From assembly GCF_019702945.1 (NCBI RefSeq), contig NZ_AP024749.1:1612001-1676000 (forward strand): a stretch of DNA of 64,000 nt, given 5' to 3'. Shown here one piece after another: positions 42,299 to 51,361 of this stretch. Source of the stretch: Flavobacterium okayamense (GTDB lineage: Bacteria > Bacteroidota > Bacteroidia > Flavobacteriales > Flavobacteriaceae). The stretch's first letter is position 1; each line of letters opens with the position of its first letter. Below the pieces are notes generated by a model that did no database searches, was not told the origin of the DNA, and saw only the letters and a list, made by a program, of their open reading frames with translations. A program made the translations under genes and the position numbers.

Positions 42299-43264
42299 TT
42301 ATTTGTTTTTTTCTTTTTCAATCTTTTTAAAATAACCTCTAAAAAAGATATTATGTTTTAATGCTTCTAAATTTTCATTTATTTTATAACTAGCATCTTG
42401 AAGATTTGTCATTGTTGAATCTATTTTTTTTACTAATGTTGCATCATTTGATAAATAGTTTAATGCTCCTTTACCGTCTTTAGCATTGCCAATAGTTTGA
42501 TTTAAATTTGAAACTACATTGTCAATTTTTAGACTGGTTTCTTCTAATTGAGAAACCATTATTTTAATTTTTTTAGCTACAACTGTATCATTTAGTACAC
42601 CAATAACATTATCTTGTTGGTTGAGATTTGACATTATTTGATTTAAATTGGATGCCGATTGTGATGTTTCTTTAGCAGTAATTTTTAAATAATACATAGT
42701 TTCTTTTAATTCACTTGCTAATAAAGTGTCTTTTATTAACAAGCCTACTGTTCCTTTACCTTGAATAATTTCATTGGTTATTTTTAATAAGTCGGCAGTT
42801 AGCAGTGCAGCATTTTCATTAGTGACATTTAAAGTTTCAAGTATTGCTTCTGTATTAATTCGGCTATAGGATTGAATTACATCTCCTTCAGTTATTTCTA
42901 AAGCATTACCTTTTCCTGGAATGATGTTAACTATCATATTGCCAACTAAACCATCTGAATTGATTGTTGCTATTGCATTTTTTTTAATATGGTGGGTCAT
43001 CTTTTTTTTAATAACCATGTTTACAACAATTGAAGAGTCATTAATCATTTCAATTTCATTAACTGTCCCAATATCTATCCCAGCAAACCTTACATTATTA
43101 CCTTTTTGTAAGCCGTTTACATTTCCAAAAATTGCTTTTATAGTTATAGTGTTGCCAAAAAGATTCTGTTTATTGCCCATAAAATAGATAACTGAAACAA
43201 ATAAAATAGTTCCAATTAATACAAATAGTCCAAGTTTTATTTTTTGATTGGCTGTTTTTTCCAT
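42299..43264 (-). CDS. MlaD-like MCE domain protein
   Basis: Periplasmic lipid-binding subunit of an Mla-type phospholipid transporter. One N-terminal membrane anchor (KLGLFVLIGTILFVSVIYFMG) leads to an MCE domain (about 38-120): FGNTITIKAIFGNVNGLQKG, NNVRFAGIDIGTVNEIEM. The remaining 200 residues are a long helical tail rich in Asn/Gln/Ser (for example SNLNQIMSNLNQQDN), which may form a tunnel-like bundle. It is 321 residues, against about 180 in E. coli MlaD. It follows the ATPase and permease genes. Confidence 0.9.
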   Translation of the reverse strand: MEKTANQKIKLGLFVLIGTILFVSVIYFMGNKQNLFGNTITIKAIFGNVNGLQKGNNVRFAGIDIGTVNEIEMINDSSIVVNMVIKKKMTHHIKKNAIATINSDGLVGNMIVNIIPGKGNALEITEGDVIQSYSRINTEAILETLNVTNENAALLTADLLKITNEIIQGKGTVGLLIKDTLLASELKETMYYLKITAKETSQSASNLNQIMSNLNQQDNVIGVLNDTVVAKKIKIMVSQLEETSLKIDNVVSNLNQTIGNAKDGKGALNYLSNDATLVKKIDSTMTNLQDASYKINENLEALKHNIFFRGYFKKIEKEKNK

Positions 43265-43270
43265 GATGTT

Positions 43271-44011
43271 TTATTTAAAAAAAGCTTTGATTTTGACGTC
43301 ATTTGAAGACTGTAATTCTTCAAAAGTCCCTTCGGCATAATTCTTACCATCAATTAATAAAATAATTCTATTTGCAATAGCTTTAGCGCAATCAAGATCA
43401 TGAGTAATGATAATTGAAGAAGTATTGTATTTTTTTTGGATTGATTTCATTAATTGAATGATTTCTTTTGATGTTATAGGGTCTAAACCTGATGTAGGCT
43501 CATCGTATAAAATAATACTAGGTTTTAAAATTAATGTTCGAGCAAGTGCGATTCTTCTTTTCATGCCGCCGGATAATTCACTCGGCATTAAATCAATGGC
43601 ATTTACTAATCCAACATTTTCTAAAGCCTCAATAACCAATGCTTCTAAGTTTACATGTTGATCTCTTTTTTTTTGATGTCTTCGTAACGGAAATTCTAGA
43701 TTTTCTCTTACCGACATTGAATCGTATAAAGCACTACCTTGAAATAAAAAGCCAATCTCGGTTCGAAGAGCATCTAGATCTTTTCGATTTAATGATTTTA
43801 TTTCATAATTGTTAACTTTTATGGAACCTTTATCATAATTTTCTAAGCCTACTATACATTTTATCATTACTGATTTTCCAGAACCAGATTTTCCCATAAC
43901 AACAAGGTTTTCACCTTTGTGAAGGTCTAAATTAAAGTCGTTAAGAACTACATTATTTCCAAACTGTTTTAATAGGTTTTCAATTTTAATTATACTTTCA
44001 CTTTGTATCAT
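43271..44011 (-). CDS. MlaF-like ABC transporter ATP-binding protein
   Basis: ATPase of the Mla-type system. Motifs are Walker A GKSGSGKSV, the Q-loop GFLFQGSALYDSMSVREN, signature LSGGMKRRIALARTL, Walker B IILYDEPTSGLDP and H-loop THD. GSALYDSMSV is characteristic of the MlaF/MCE branch. It starts 2 bases downstream of the permease gene stop and 6 bases upstream of the MCE gene, in the operon order MlaE-F-D. Confidence 0.92.
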   Translation of the reverse strand: MIQSESIIKIENLLKQFGNNVVLNDFNLDLHKGENLVVMGKSGSGKSVMIKCIVGLENYDKGSIKVNNYEIKSLNRKDLDALRTEIGFLFQGSALYDSMSVRENLEFPLRRHQKKRDQHVNLEALVIEALENVGLVNAIDLMPSELSGGMKRRIALARTLILKPSIILYDEPTSGLDPITSKEIIQLMKSIQKKYNTSSIIITHDLDCAKAIANRIILLIDGKNYAEGTFEELQSSNDVKIKAFFK

Positions 44012-44013
44012 AA

Positions 44014-44799
44014 TTAAACATCATAAAAAAGATTAGTAATTAAAACAACAATAAAATCTATTATAAATAAAGTTAGTGAGGTGTATACTACTGCTATATT
44101 TGCGGCTTTACCTACACCAATTGTACCTTTTTTGCAATAGAATCCATTATAACAACCAATTAGGCCAATAGCAAAACCAAAAAAAAATGTTTTAATAGTG
44201 GCAGGAAATACATCACTAAATTTTAAAATTGAGAAAACCTGATTAAAATACAATTGAAAAGATACGTTGTCTTTAATATTTTCAACAAGAAAAGAACCAT
44301 ATATTGCTAAAAAATCGCCTACTATAACCAATAAAGGAAACATTAATGTTGTTGCTAAAATCCTAGTTATTACTAAATATTTATAAGGATTTGTACCTGA
44401 AACTTCCATAGCATCAATTTGTTCAGTTACACGCATTGAACCAATTTCTGCTCCAATTCCAGAACCAATTTTCCCAGCACAAATTAATGCAATTATTATT
44501 GGTCCTATTTCTCTTACTATGGATACACTTACCATCGAAGGCATCCAAGATGCTGCACCAAATTCTTCGAGTGTAGGTCTAGATTGAAGTGTGAAAACTA
44601 ATCCGATTATAAATCCTGTAATACTGACTAAAAAAAGTGATCGGTAACCAATTGAATAGCATTGTTTTAAAAGTTCTTTAAATTCATAAGGAGGTATCAG
44701 TACCTCTTTAAAAAAACGACCAGTAAAATAAGAAATTTCACCTATTTCGAGTAAAAACTTTTTACTTACTTCCAATATGTAATGGAAGAATTTTTTCAT
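44014..44799 (-). CDS. MlaE-like ABC transporter permease
   Basis: Integral membrane permease of the Mla-type phospholipid transporter, with about five helices and the MlaE signatures GLVFTLQSRPTLEEFGA, VREIGPIIIALICAGKIGSGIGAEIGSM (in parts) and EQIDAMEVSGTNPYKYL. The frame extends to an ATG at 44865, but the family start fits MKKFFHYILEVSKKFLLEIG, so I choose 44799 (261 aa). The operon probably maintains outer-membrane lipid asymmetry; no MlaA, B or C gene adjoins it. Confidence 0.92.
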   Translation of the reverse strand: MKKFFHYILEVSKKFLLEIGEISYFTGRFFKEVLIPPYEFKELLKQCYSIGYRSLFLVSITGFIIGLVFTLQSRPTLEEFGAASWMPSMVSVSIVREIGPIIIALICAGKIGSGIGAEIGSMRVTEQIDAMEVSGTNPYKYLVITRILATTLMFPLLVIVGDFLAIYGSFLVENIKDNVSFQLYFNQVFSILKFSDVFPATIKTFFFGFAIGLIGCYNGFYCKKGTIGVGKAANIAVVYTSLTLFIIDFIVVLITNLFYDV

Positions 44800-44916
44800 A
44801 CTATTTTTATAAAAGCCTGAGCTATACTTCAAATATAATGTTTTTTTAAGTGCCTTTTTTAACAATACTTATTTAATTAAGAAATAAATTGTTTAATTTA
44901 AGTAAAAAATAAAATT

Positions 44917-45306
44917 ATGTTTACAATTGCTCAAATACACGAAGCTCATGATAAAGTGAAATCAGGAGCAGATTTTCCGAAGTACATTCAGGAAATTAAA
45001 GCATTAGGTGTTATAGGTTTTGAAACTTTTGTTGAAGATAGTCGTACTCAATATTTCGGATTAGAAAATTTCAAAACAGAGTCGGAACCAATGTATGCTA
45101 ATTTAGAAATTAATGCTAATTCTAATAAAGCAGAATTTATTGAAAGACTCAAAAAACATCAACGAGGAGAAACCGATTATTTTAAGTTTTGTAAAGACTG
45201 TGCCGAAACAGGAATTGAAAAATGGATAGTTTCTTTAACGGAAATGACTTGTATCTATTACGATAAAAATGGAAATGAAATTTTAGTGGAGCAGATTCCA
45301 TCTTAA
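44917..45306 (+). CDS. DUF1398 family protein
   Basis: A 129-residue cytoplasmic protein of the DUF1398 (YbcV-like) family. Typical stretches are MFTIAQIHEAHDKVKSGADFP, YIQEIKALGVIGFETFVEDS and FKFCKDCAETGIEKWIVSL. Family members occur in phages and chromosomes of many phyla; function is unknown. Single gene between the divergent mla operon and a terminator. Confidence 0.85.
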   Translation: MFTIAQIHEAHDKVKSGADFPKYIQEIKALGVIGFETFVEDSRTQYFGLENFKTESEPMYANLEINANSNKAEFIERLKKHQRGETDYFKFCKDCAETGIEKWIVSLTEMTCIYYDKNGNEILVEQIPS

Positions 45307-45314
45307 TTGCATAA

Positions 45315-45349
45315 TAAAAAAAACCGTTACAATTTGTAACGGTTTTTTT
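45315..45349. terminator. Bidirectional terminator
   Basis: AAACCGTTAC (45321-45330) pairs with GTAACGGTTT (45336-45345), flanked by A and T runs, between the DUF1398 gene and lpdA. Confidence 0.88.
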
Positions 45350-45386
45350 GTCTATAATCTATTTTCTTTCTTCTTTTCTCTGAAAA

Positions 45387-46775
45387 TTACAAGTGAATTA
45401 CCTCACCATAAGCATCAGCAACCGCTTCCATAACCGCTTCACTCATTGTTGGGTGTGGATGAACTGCTTTTAAGATTTCGTGACCTGTAGTTTCTAATTT
45501 ACGTGCTACAACTGCTTCCGCAATCATATCGGTAACACCAGCTCCAATCATGTGACAACCTAACCATTCACCATATTTAGCATCAAAAATTACTTTTACA
45601 AAACCATCAGGCGTACCAGCTGCTTTTGCTTTACCTGAAGCCGAGAATGGGAATTTACCAACTTTAATTTCGTATCCTTTTTCTTTAGCTGCTTTTTCAG
45701 TTAAACCAACAGAAGCAATTTCTGGAGTGGCATAAGTACAACCCGGAATGTTTCCGTAATCTAACGCTTCAACATGCATGCCTGCAATTTTTTCCACACA
45801 TAAAATTCCTTCAGCAGAAGCTACGTGAGCTAAAGCTTGACCAGGAGTAACATCTCCAATAGCGTAATAACCAGGAACATTAGTTTGGTAATAATCGTTT
45901 ACTAAGATTTTATCTCTGTCAGTAGCAATACCAACTTCTTCTAAGCCAATTCCTTCAATGTTTGTTTTAATTCCAACAGCTGATAATAAAATATCTGCTT
46001 CTAAAACCTCTTCACCTTTTGACGTTTTTACAAAAGCTTTTACTCCGTTTCCAGAAGTATCAATTCTTTCAACAGAAGAATTTGTCATTACATTAATTCC
46101 AGCTTTCTTTAACGAACGCTCAAATTGTTTTGAAATATCTTCGTCTTCAACAGGAACAACATTCGGCATGAATTCAACAATAGTAACTTCAGTTCCCATT
46201 GAGTTATAGAAATGTGCAAACTCAACACCAATAGCTCCAGAACCAACAACAATCATTGATTTTGGTTGCTCTGGTAAAGTCATGGCTTGGCGGTAACCAA
46301 TTACTTTTTTACCATCTTGTGGTAAGTTAGGTAATTCTCTTGAGCGAGCACCGGTTGCCACAATAATATGATCTGCACTATATTCTGTTACTTTACCATC
46401 GGCTGCAGTAACGTCAACTTTTTTACCAGGTTTTAATTTACCAAAACCTTCGATAACGTCAATTTTATTTTTCTTCATTAAGAACTGAACACCTTTACTC
46501 ATTCCATCAGCAACAGAACGAGAACGTGCAATTACAGCGCCGAAATCTTTCTCAACATTGTCAACTTTTAAACCATAATCAGAAGCGTGCTTTAAGTAAT
46601 CGAAAACTTGAGCCGATTTTAATAATGCTTTCGTAGGAATACATCCCCAGTTTAAGCAAATTCCGCCTAAGTTTTCTTTTTCAACTACAGCAACTTTAAA
46701 TCCTAATTGCGATGCTCTAATAGCGGTAACATAACCACCAGGACCACTTCCTAAAACTATGATATCGTATTTCAT
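45387..46775 (-). CDS. lpdA: Dihydrolipoyl dehydrogenase
   Basis: E3 flavoenzyme that reoxidises the lipoyl arm of pyruvate and 2-oxoglutarate dehydrogenase complexes with NAD+. FAD site IIVLGSGPGGYVTAIRASQLG, redox disulfide GGICLNWGCIPTKAL, NAD site MIVVGSGAIGVEFAHFYNSMG and the C-terminal dimer-face His-Glu pair HPHPTMSEAVME are all present. Length 462 is normal. No E1/E2 genes lie next to it, so it serves complexes encoded elsewhere. Confidence 0.97.
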   Translation of the reverse strand: MKYDIIVLGSGPGGYVTAIRASQLGFKVAVVEKENLGGICLNWGCIPTKALLKSAQVFDYLKHASDYGLKVDNVEKDFGAVIARSRSVADGMSKGVQFLMKKNKIDVIEGFGKLKPGKKVDVTAADGKVTEYSADHIIVATGARSRELPNLPQDGKKVIGYRQAMTLPEQPKSMIVVGSGAIGVEFAHFYNSMGTEVTIVEFMPNVVPVEDEDISKQFERSLKKAGINVMTNSSVERIDTSGNGVKAFVKTSKGEEVLEADILLSAVGIKTNIEGIGLEEVGIATDRDKILVNDYYQTNVPGYYAIGDVTPGQALAHVASAEGILCVEKIAGMHVEALDYGNIPGCTYATPEIASVGLTEKAAKEKGYEIKVGKFPFSASGKAKAAGTPDGFVKVIFDAKYGEWLGCHMIGAGVTDMIAEAVVARKLETTGHEILKAVHPHPTMSEAVMEAVADAYGEVIHL

Positions 46776-46887
46776 TTTAAATAAATTATTCAGTTTGTTT
46801 ATTTGTGTTTGCGAATTTAAGAATTAATTTTTTAAAAGTGATTAGTAAATAGTCAATAGTGAGAATTTAAATTTTTAAAGATTTAAA

Positions 46888-47526
46888 TTATGGAATTACT
46901 TTACCTTTTAATTCATCAGGTACTTCATTAAATGGAGTTTTATACATCATATTATTATACAAGCTTAATTCTCTCCAGTCTTCTAGTTTGTAATAATTTT
47001 TAATATTTTTACCAGAACGTTGAATAATTTCCATAGACAATCTCATTTCAACAGCTTCATAATCTAAGGCAACATTCCCTTCTAAATGTTTTACTTTATC
47101 ATAAGTTGTCGCAATTCTTTTAAATGGTGTACCTCTTTCAAAATAATTCCAATGAGTTGCTTCATCTTCATAATAATGGACTTTAAAGACCGTAGCACTA
47201 AATCCTCTAAAAGCAGGAATTCTTTTTTCATAATCTTTTAAAGGTATTTCATCTTTGATTTTATAAAAACCTTTTCGTATAGCCCATATAATGTCATCAA
47301 CAAAAAGAGGGCCTGTAAAAGGCTCTGACTTTATAAAATTCTCTTCTGAGTAATTTTCTTCATTCTCAACTACATAATTATAAGGATATATAATTAAATG
47401 AAAAGTATTTGATAAATCATCTTCTGAAAAATCACACATATTAACGACTTTCGCATATATATATCCTAGGTTATGATTTAGTTTTATTTGAATTATATTT
47501 CCACTTTTTAATACTATTCTTTTCAT
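46888..47526 (-). CDS. Hypothetical protein, possibly Imm26-like
   Basis: A 212-residue cytoplasmic protein. The N-terminal half (KSGNIIQIKLNHNLGYIYAKVV, then FHLIIYPYNYVVENEENYS and EPFTGPLFVDDI) resembles the immunity-protein-26 fold, but only loosely. The C-terminal part has LDYEAVEMRLSMEIIQRSGK. No toxin gene is nearby. It is read leftward from the exporter gene 18 bases upstream. I hold the Imm26 link as weak. Confidence 0.55.
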   Translation of the reverse strand: MKRIVLKSGNIIQIKLNHNLGYIYAKVVNMCDFSEDDLSNTFHLIIYPYNYVVENEENYSEENFIKSEPFTGPLFVDDIIWAIRKGFYKIKDEIPLKDYEKRIPAFRGFSATVFKVHYYEDEATHWNYFERGTPFKRIATTYDKVKHLEGNVALDYEAVEMRLSMEIIQRSGKNIKNYYKLEDWRELSLYNNMMYKTPFNEVPDELKGKVIP

Positions 47527-47544
47527 TTTGAATTATGAATAAAA

Positions 47545-49302
47545 TTAATTATCAACATTAATACTAAACTGTGAATCGTATAATTTTCTATAATAACCAT
47601 TTTCATTTTGAAGCAATTCAGTATGCGAGCCTTTTTCAACAATTTGGCCTTTATCCATTACAATGATTATGTCTGCATTGATGATGGTTGCCAATCGATG
47701 GGCGATAACAATTGAAGTTCTATCTTTTGTAATCGTTTCCGTTGCTTTTTGAATCATTTCTTCCGAATGTGTATCAATAGAAGAAGTGGCTTCATCTAAA
47801 ATTAAAATACTCGGATTGCTAACATACGCTCTCAAAAATGCTATTAATTGGCGTTGGCCCGATGAAAGCATAACACCGCGTTCTTTCACATTGTATTGGT
47901 AGCCATTTGGTAAACTCATAATGAAGTTATGAATACCAATTTTCTTGGCAGCGCTTTCAACTTGTTCTTGAGTAATTTCAGGATTGTAAAGTGTAATGTT
48001 GTTATAAATGGTATCGGCAAACAAGAAAACATCTTGCAAAACAACAGCAATTTGTTTACGTAAACTAGATAATTTATAATTTTGAATAGCTTCTCCTTCA
48101 ATAGTAATTTTTCCTGAATCAATTTCATAAAAACGATTCAATAAATTAATAATAGTCGATTTTCCGGCACCAGTGCTTCCAACAATTGCAATAGTTTGTC
48201 CCGCTTTTACTTCAAGGTTAATTCCTTTTAAAACTTCTTCTCCTTGAATGTAACTAAAGCGAACATTTTCCAACTTAATATTTCCGTTGAAATTATTCGC
48301 TTCGAGAGTTCCTTTATCTTGAATTTGGCTATCTGTTTCTATAATTTCAAAAACACGTTCGGCTGCGACAATTCCCATTTGCATTACGTTAAATTTATCC
48401 GCAATTTGGCGTAAAGGATTGTATAACATTGGTATATACATGTTGAAGGAAATTAAATCTCCAATAGTAGTTGAAAAATCTCCATTAATTATGAATAATG
48501 CACCAAAATAAACGACTAGACCTAAAGTAATATTCGAGATTATATCGGCAATAGGGAAGAAGATGGAGTTATAAAGTATGTTTTTTAACCAAGCTTTATT
48601 GTGACGTTTATTAATTTCTTCAAACTTTTCCGCTTCAATTTTTTCACGATTGAATAATTGAACAATTTTCATTCCTGTTAATCGCTCTTGAACAAATGTA
48701 TTTAGATTTGCCACCTCATTTCGAACTTCGTTAAAGGCTACTTTCATTTTCTTTTGGAAAATATTTGTAGCATATAAAATGATTGGCATAATAGCAACAA
48801 CAATAAATGAAATTTTCCAATTTATATAGAACATAAAGACTAAAGTGATAAGCATTTTTAATACATCACTAACAATCATGAACAATCCTTGACTAAAAAT
48901 ACTTGCTATCGATTCGATATCGGAAACTGTTCTGGTAACTAATTTACCAACAGGTTCGTTATCGAAATATTTCATCTTAAAGCTTGCAATATGATGAAAA
49001 AGTTTATCACGAATGTCTTTAATGATATCTTGACCTAACCAGTTTGCCCAATACGTAAAGAAGAATTGCATAACAACTTCGGCAACTAAAATTACAGCCA
49101 TCAAGCCGACAAAAAAAATAAAATCTGACTTATCTTGAGCGTTGTTTAAATACTTATCCACAATTTCTTTGAATATATAGGGACGAGTAGCAGCAAAAAT
49201 GGACAACAATACAGCCCAAATAATAACCCAATTAAACCTTGATTGATAAGGTTTTGTGTATTGCATTACTTTTCTTAAAGGTTTTGAGCGAATGATGTTC
49301 AT
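47545..49302 (-). CDS. MsbA-like ABC exporter (fused membrane and ATPase domains)
   Basis: A 585-residue half-transporter: six membrane helices in the first 320 residues, then an ATPase with Walker A GSTGAGKST, Q-loop VVLQDVFLFADTIYNN, signature MLSSGQRQLIAFLRAY, Walker B ILILDEATSSID and H-loop IAHRL. It works as a dimer to export lipids or drugs; the substrate is unknown. The signature is SSGQ in place of the usual SGGQ, a common minor variant in this Bacteroidota family. Confidence 0.92.
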   Translation of the reverse strand: MNIIRSKPLRKVMQYTKPYQSRFNWVIIWAVLLSIFAATRPYIFKEIVDKYLNNAQDKSDFIFFVGLMAVILVAEVVMQFFFTYWANWLGQDIIKDIRDKLFHHIASFKMKYFDNEPVGKLVTRTVSDIESIASIFSQGLFMIVSDVLKMLITLVFMFYINWKISFIVVAIMPIILYATNIFQKKMKVAFNEVRNEVANLNTFVQERLTGMKIVQLFNREKIEAEKFEEINKRHNKAWLKNILYNSIFFPIADIISNITLGLVVYFGALFIINGDFSTTIGDLISFNMYIPMLYNPLRQIADKFNVMQMGIVAAERVFEIIETDSQIQDKGTLEANNFNGNIKLENVRFSYIQGEEVLKGINLEVKAGQTIAIVGSTGAGKSTIINLLNRFYEIDSGKITIEGEAIQNYKLSSLRKQIAVVLQDVFLFADTIYNNITLYNPEITQEQVESAAKKIGIHNFIMSLPNGYQYNVKERGVMLSSGQRQLIAFLRAYVSNPSILILDEATSSIDTHSEEMIQKATETITKDRTSIVIAHRLATIINADIIIVMDKGQIVEKGSHTELLQNENGYYRKLYDSQFSINVDN

Positions 49303-49346
49303 TTATTCAATTATGAGTTTTTTAATTAATTATTCATTGTCAATTA

Positions 49347-50084
49347 TTAATTGATATAAGGATATTCCACTTTTACTAAATATAAACCATGAGCAGGAAC
49401 TGAAAACCCTGCTTTACTTCGGTCTTTACTTTCAATTATATTTTTGAAATCTTCTAAAGATATTTTTCCAATGCCAATATTTATCATTGTTCCTACAATG
49501 GCGCGAACCATGTTTCGTAAAAACCTATCTGCTGAAACGGTAAATTTCAATTGGTTCTCGTTTTGTTCCCACTTAGCTTCATAAATTTTACAATTGAAAG
49601 TGTGAACATCTGTATGAACTTTTGAAAAACACTCAAAATCGATATAGTCAAAAAGAATTTTACACGCTTCGTTCATTTTGTTAACATCTAATTTTTGATG
49701 TTGGTACCAACTACCTTCATTTATAAAAGCATCTTTAAAAGTGTGAATATCATATTCATACGTTCGTTTTGTAGCGTCAAATCTAGCATGAGCTTCATCA
49801 TCTACTTTTATAAAGTCAAAAACTACAATGTCTTTTGGTAAAAAAGAGTTTATTTTTTTGACTAAAATTGGAGAATCAATTGCTTGCACAATATCAAAAT
49901 GCGCATACATTTCTTTAGCATGAACACCGCTATCAGTTCTTCCTGCCCCAACAATTGAAATTTGCTCTCTTAATAAAAGCGATAATGCTTTTTCTAAAGT
50001 TTCTTGTACCGAAACAGCATTGGGTTGTATTTGATACCCAAAATAATTTTTTCCGTTGTAAGCAAACTTTATAAAATACCTCAA
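49347..50084 (-). CDS. truA: tRNA pseudouridine(38-40) synthase
   Basis: TruA converts uridines 38-40 of the tRNA anticodon arm to pseudouridine. The catalytic Asp is in GAGRTDSGVHAKEMYAHFD (about residue 51), and RTYEYDIHTF, FRDRFLRNMVRAIVGT-like ADRFLRNMVRAIVGTMI and KAGFSVPAHGLYLVKVEYP are family marks. Length 245 is normal. A TAAATTTG box (complement of 50112-50119) lies 28 bases upstream of its start. Confidence 0.96.
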   Translation of the reverse strand: MRYFIKFAYNGKNYFGYQIQPNAVSVQETLEKALSLLLREQISIVGAGRTDSGVHAKEMYAHFDIVQAIDSPILVKKINSFLPKDIVVFDFIKVDDEAHARFDATKRTYEYDIHTFKDAFINEGSWYQHQKLDVNKMNEACKILFDYIDFECFSKVHTDVHTFNCKIYEAKWEQNENQLKFTVSADRFLRNMVRAIVGTMINIGIGKISLEDFKNIIESKDRSKAGFSVPAHGLYLVKVEYPYIN

Positions 50085-50197
50085 AATGTGAATTCAAAAA
50101 AATATAAGTGGCAAATTTACAAAGAAAATAACTACTTAGTTTTAAAGTTTTATTAAATATGATTTTGAATGTTTACTTTTGAATAGAATATAGATTT

Positions 50198-50692
50198 ATG
50201 AAAAAAATCCTTCTACTTTCAGATACACATAGCCATATTGATGACCAAATTTTAAAATATGTTCATCAAGCTGATGAGGTTTGGCATGCGGGAGATATTG
50301 GAGATTTGATTGTTACTGATACTTTAAAAAAGCAGAAGCCTTTAAGAGCTGTTTTTGGAAATATCGATAATCATGAAGCACGATTAGAATTTCCATTACA
50401 CAATCGTTTTGTGTGTGAAGGAGTAGATGTTTGGATAACGCATATTGGCGGCTATCCTGGAAAGTATAGTTCAGCGATTCGAGAAGAAATTTTTAAAAAT
50501 CCGCCAAAGCTATTTATTTGTGGACATTCACATATTTTAAAAGTTCAATTTGATAAAAATTTGAATTTACTACATATGAATCCTGGAGCAGCTGGAAAAC
50601 ACGGATTTCATCAAGTGCGAACAATGCTTCGTTTTGAAATTGTTGGTGAAAAAATACAAAATTTAGAAGTTATCGAGTTGGGGAGAAAATAA
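50198..50692 (+). CDS. Metallophosphoesterase (YfcE/MJ0936 type)
   Basis: A 164-residue binuclear-metal phosphodiesterase. All ligand motifs are present: LLSDTHSHIDD, VWHAGDIGD, VFGNIDNHE, THIGGYPG and ICGHSHILK. The enzyme class acts on phosphodiesters in vitro; the natural substrate is unknown. A TACTTTTG -7-like box lies at 50174-50181, 17 bases ahead of the start, and a bidirectional terminator follows the stop. Confidence 0.92.
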   Translation: MKKILLLSDTHSHIDDQILKYVHQADEVWHAGDIGDLIVTDTLKKQKPLRAVFGNIDNHEARLEFPLHNRFVCEGVDVWITHIGGYPGKYSSAIREEIFKNPPKLFICGHSHILKVQFDKNLNLLHMNPGAAGKHGFHQVRTMLRFEIVGEKIQNLEVIELGRK

Positions 50693-50724
50693 AAAAATCC
50701 GAAACCAATAGTTTCGGATTTTAA
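50691..50724. terminator. Bidirectional terminator
   Basis: AAAATCCGAAAC (50694-50705) pairs with GTTTCGGATTTT (50711-50722), between convergent genes. Confidence 0.86.
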
Positions 50725-50750
50725 CGCACTAATAAACTAAGATGTTAGGT

Positions 50751-51161
50751 TTATCGCAATCGATCCACAGATTTTACAAGATCTTCGTCCTTTTTTATGG
50801 CCTTGTTAGCTAAAACAAGCATCACGATAGAAATGGCTGGAAGATAGACCCCAATTCCGTTCTCAGAGACTTCTGTCTCTCCGGGAAAGCTTAGTGTTCG
50901 ATACACAAAAAATCCTAGTAAAATAAAGTTCAATATTATATTCAATCTGTTTAAAACAAATTGGTTTTGTCTATTCTTAAAACTAAAAATGCTTATTAAA
51001 CCTAACAAAGCAATTAATCCAAATAAAATTAAGCTTATTGTTGAGTCTGTAAAAAAAACTGCTTTTGCATTTTCATCTGTCCACAATGGAAAAACAAACG
51101 GTAATACTGCCGAAGCAATAACACATATTAAGATGTATATAGTTTGTATTCTTTGAAGCAT
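50751..51161 (-). CDS. DUF4293 family membrane protein
   Basis: A membrane protein of 136 residues from the chosen start, with four helices (IQTIYILICVIASAVLPFVFP, STISLILFGLIALLGLISIF, LNIILNFILLGFFVY and GIGVYLPAISIVMLVLANKAI). The frame extends to 51182, but the family starts MLQRIQTIY, so I chose 51161. DUF4293 proteins are found ahead of rho in Bacteroidota, as here, on the opposite strand; function is unknown. A TATTTTTG box (complement of 51180-51187) overlaps the longer start, which further supports 51161. Confidence 0.85.
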   Translation of the reverse strand: MLQRIQTIYILICVIASAVLPFVFPLWTDENAKAVFFTDSTISLILFGLIALLGLISIFSFKNRQNQFVLNRLNIILNFILLGFFVYRTLSFPGETEVSENGIGVYLPAISIVMLVLANKAIKKDEDLVKSVDRLR

Positions 51162-51361
51162 TTTTAGATAAATGAGGAGCAAAAATATAGTTTCTTTTTT
51201 TAAAAAACTATTGTTTTATACATTTTTATTTGTATTATTGCAGTACAAAATCGTAAGTACTTCATTCTACGATTTCTAAGGCGTCAAAAAATCTCGATCA
51301 TTTTTTTAGCACAACTAGCATTCAATTAAAACATATTAATTTATTATATTACCTACTATAC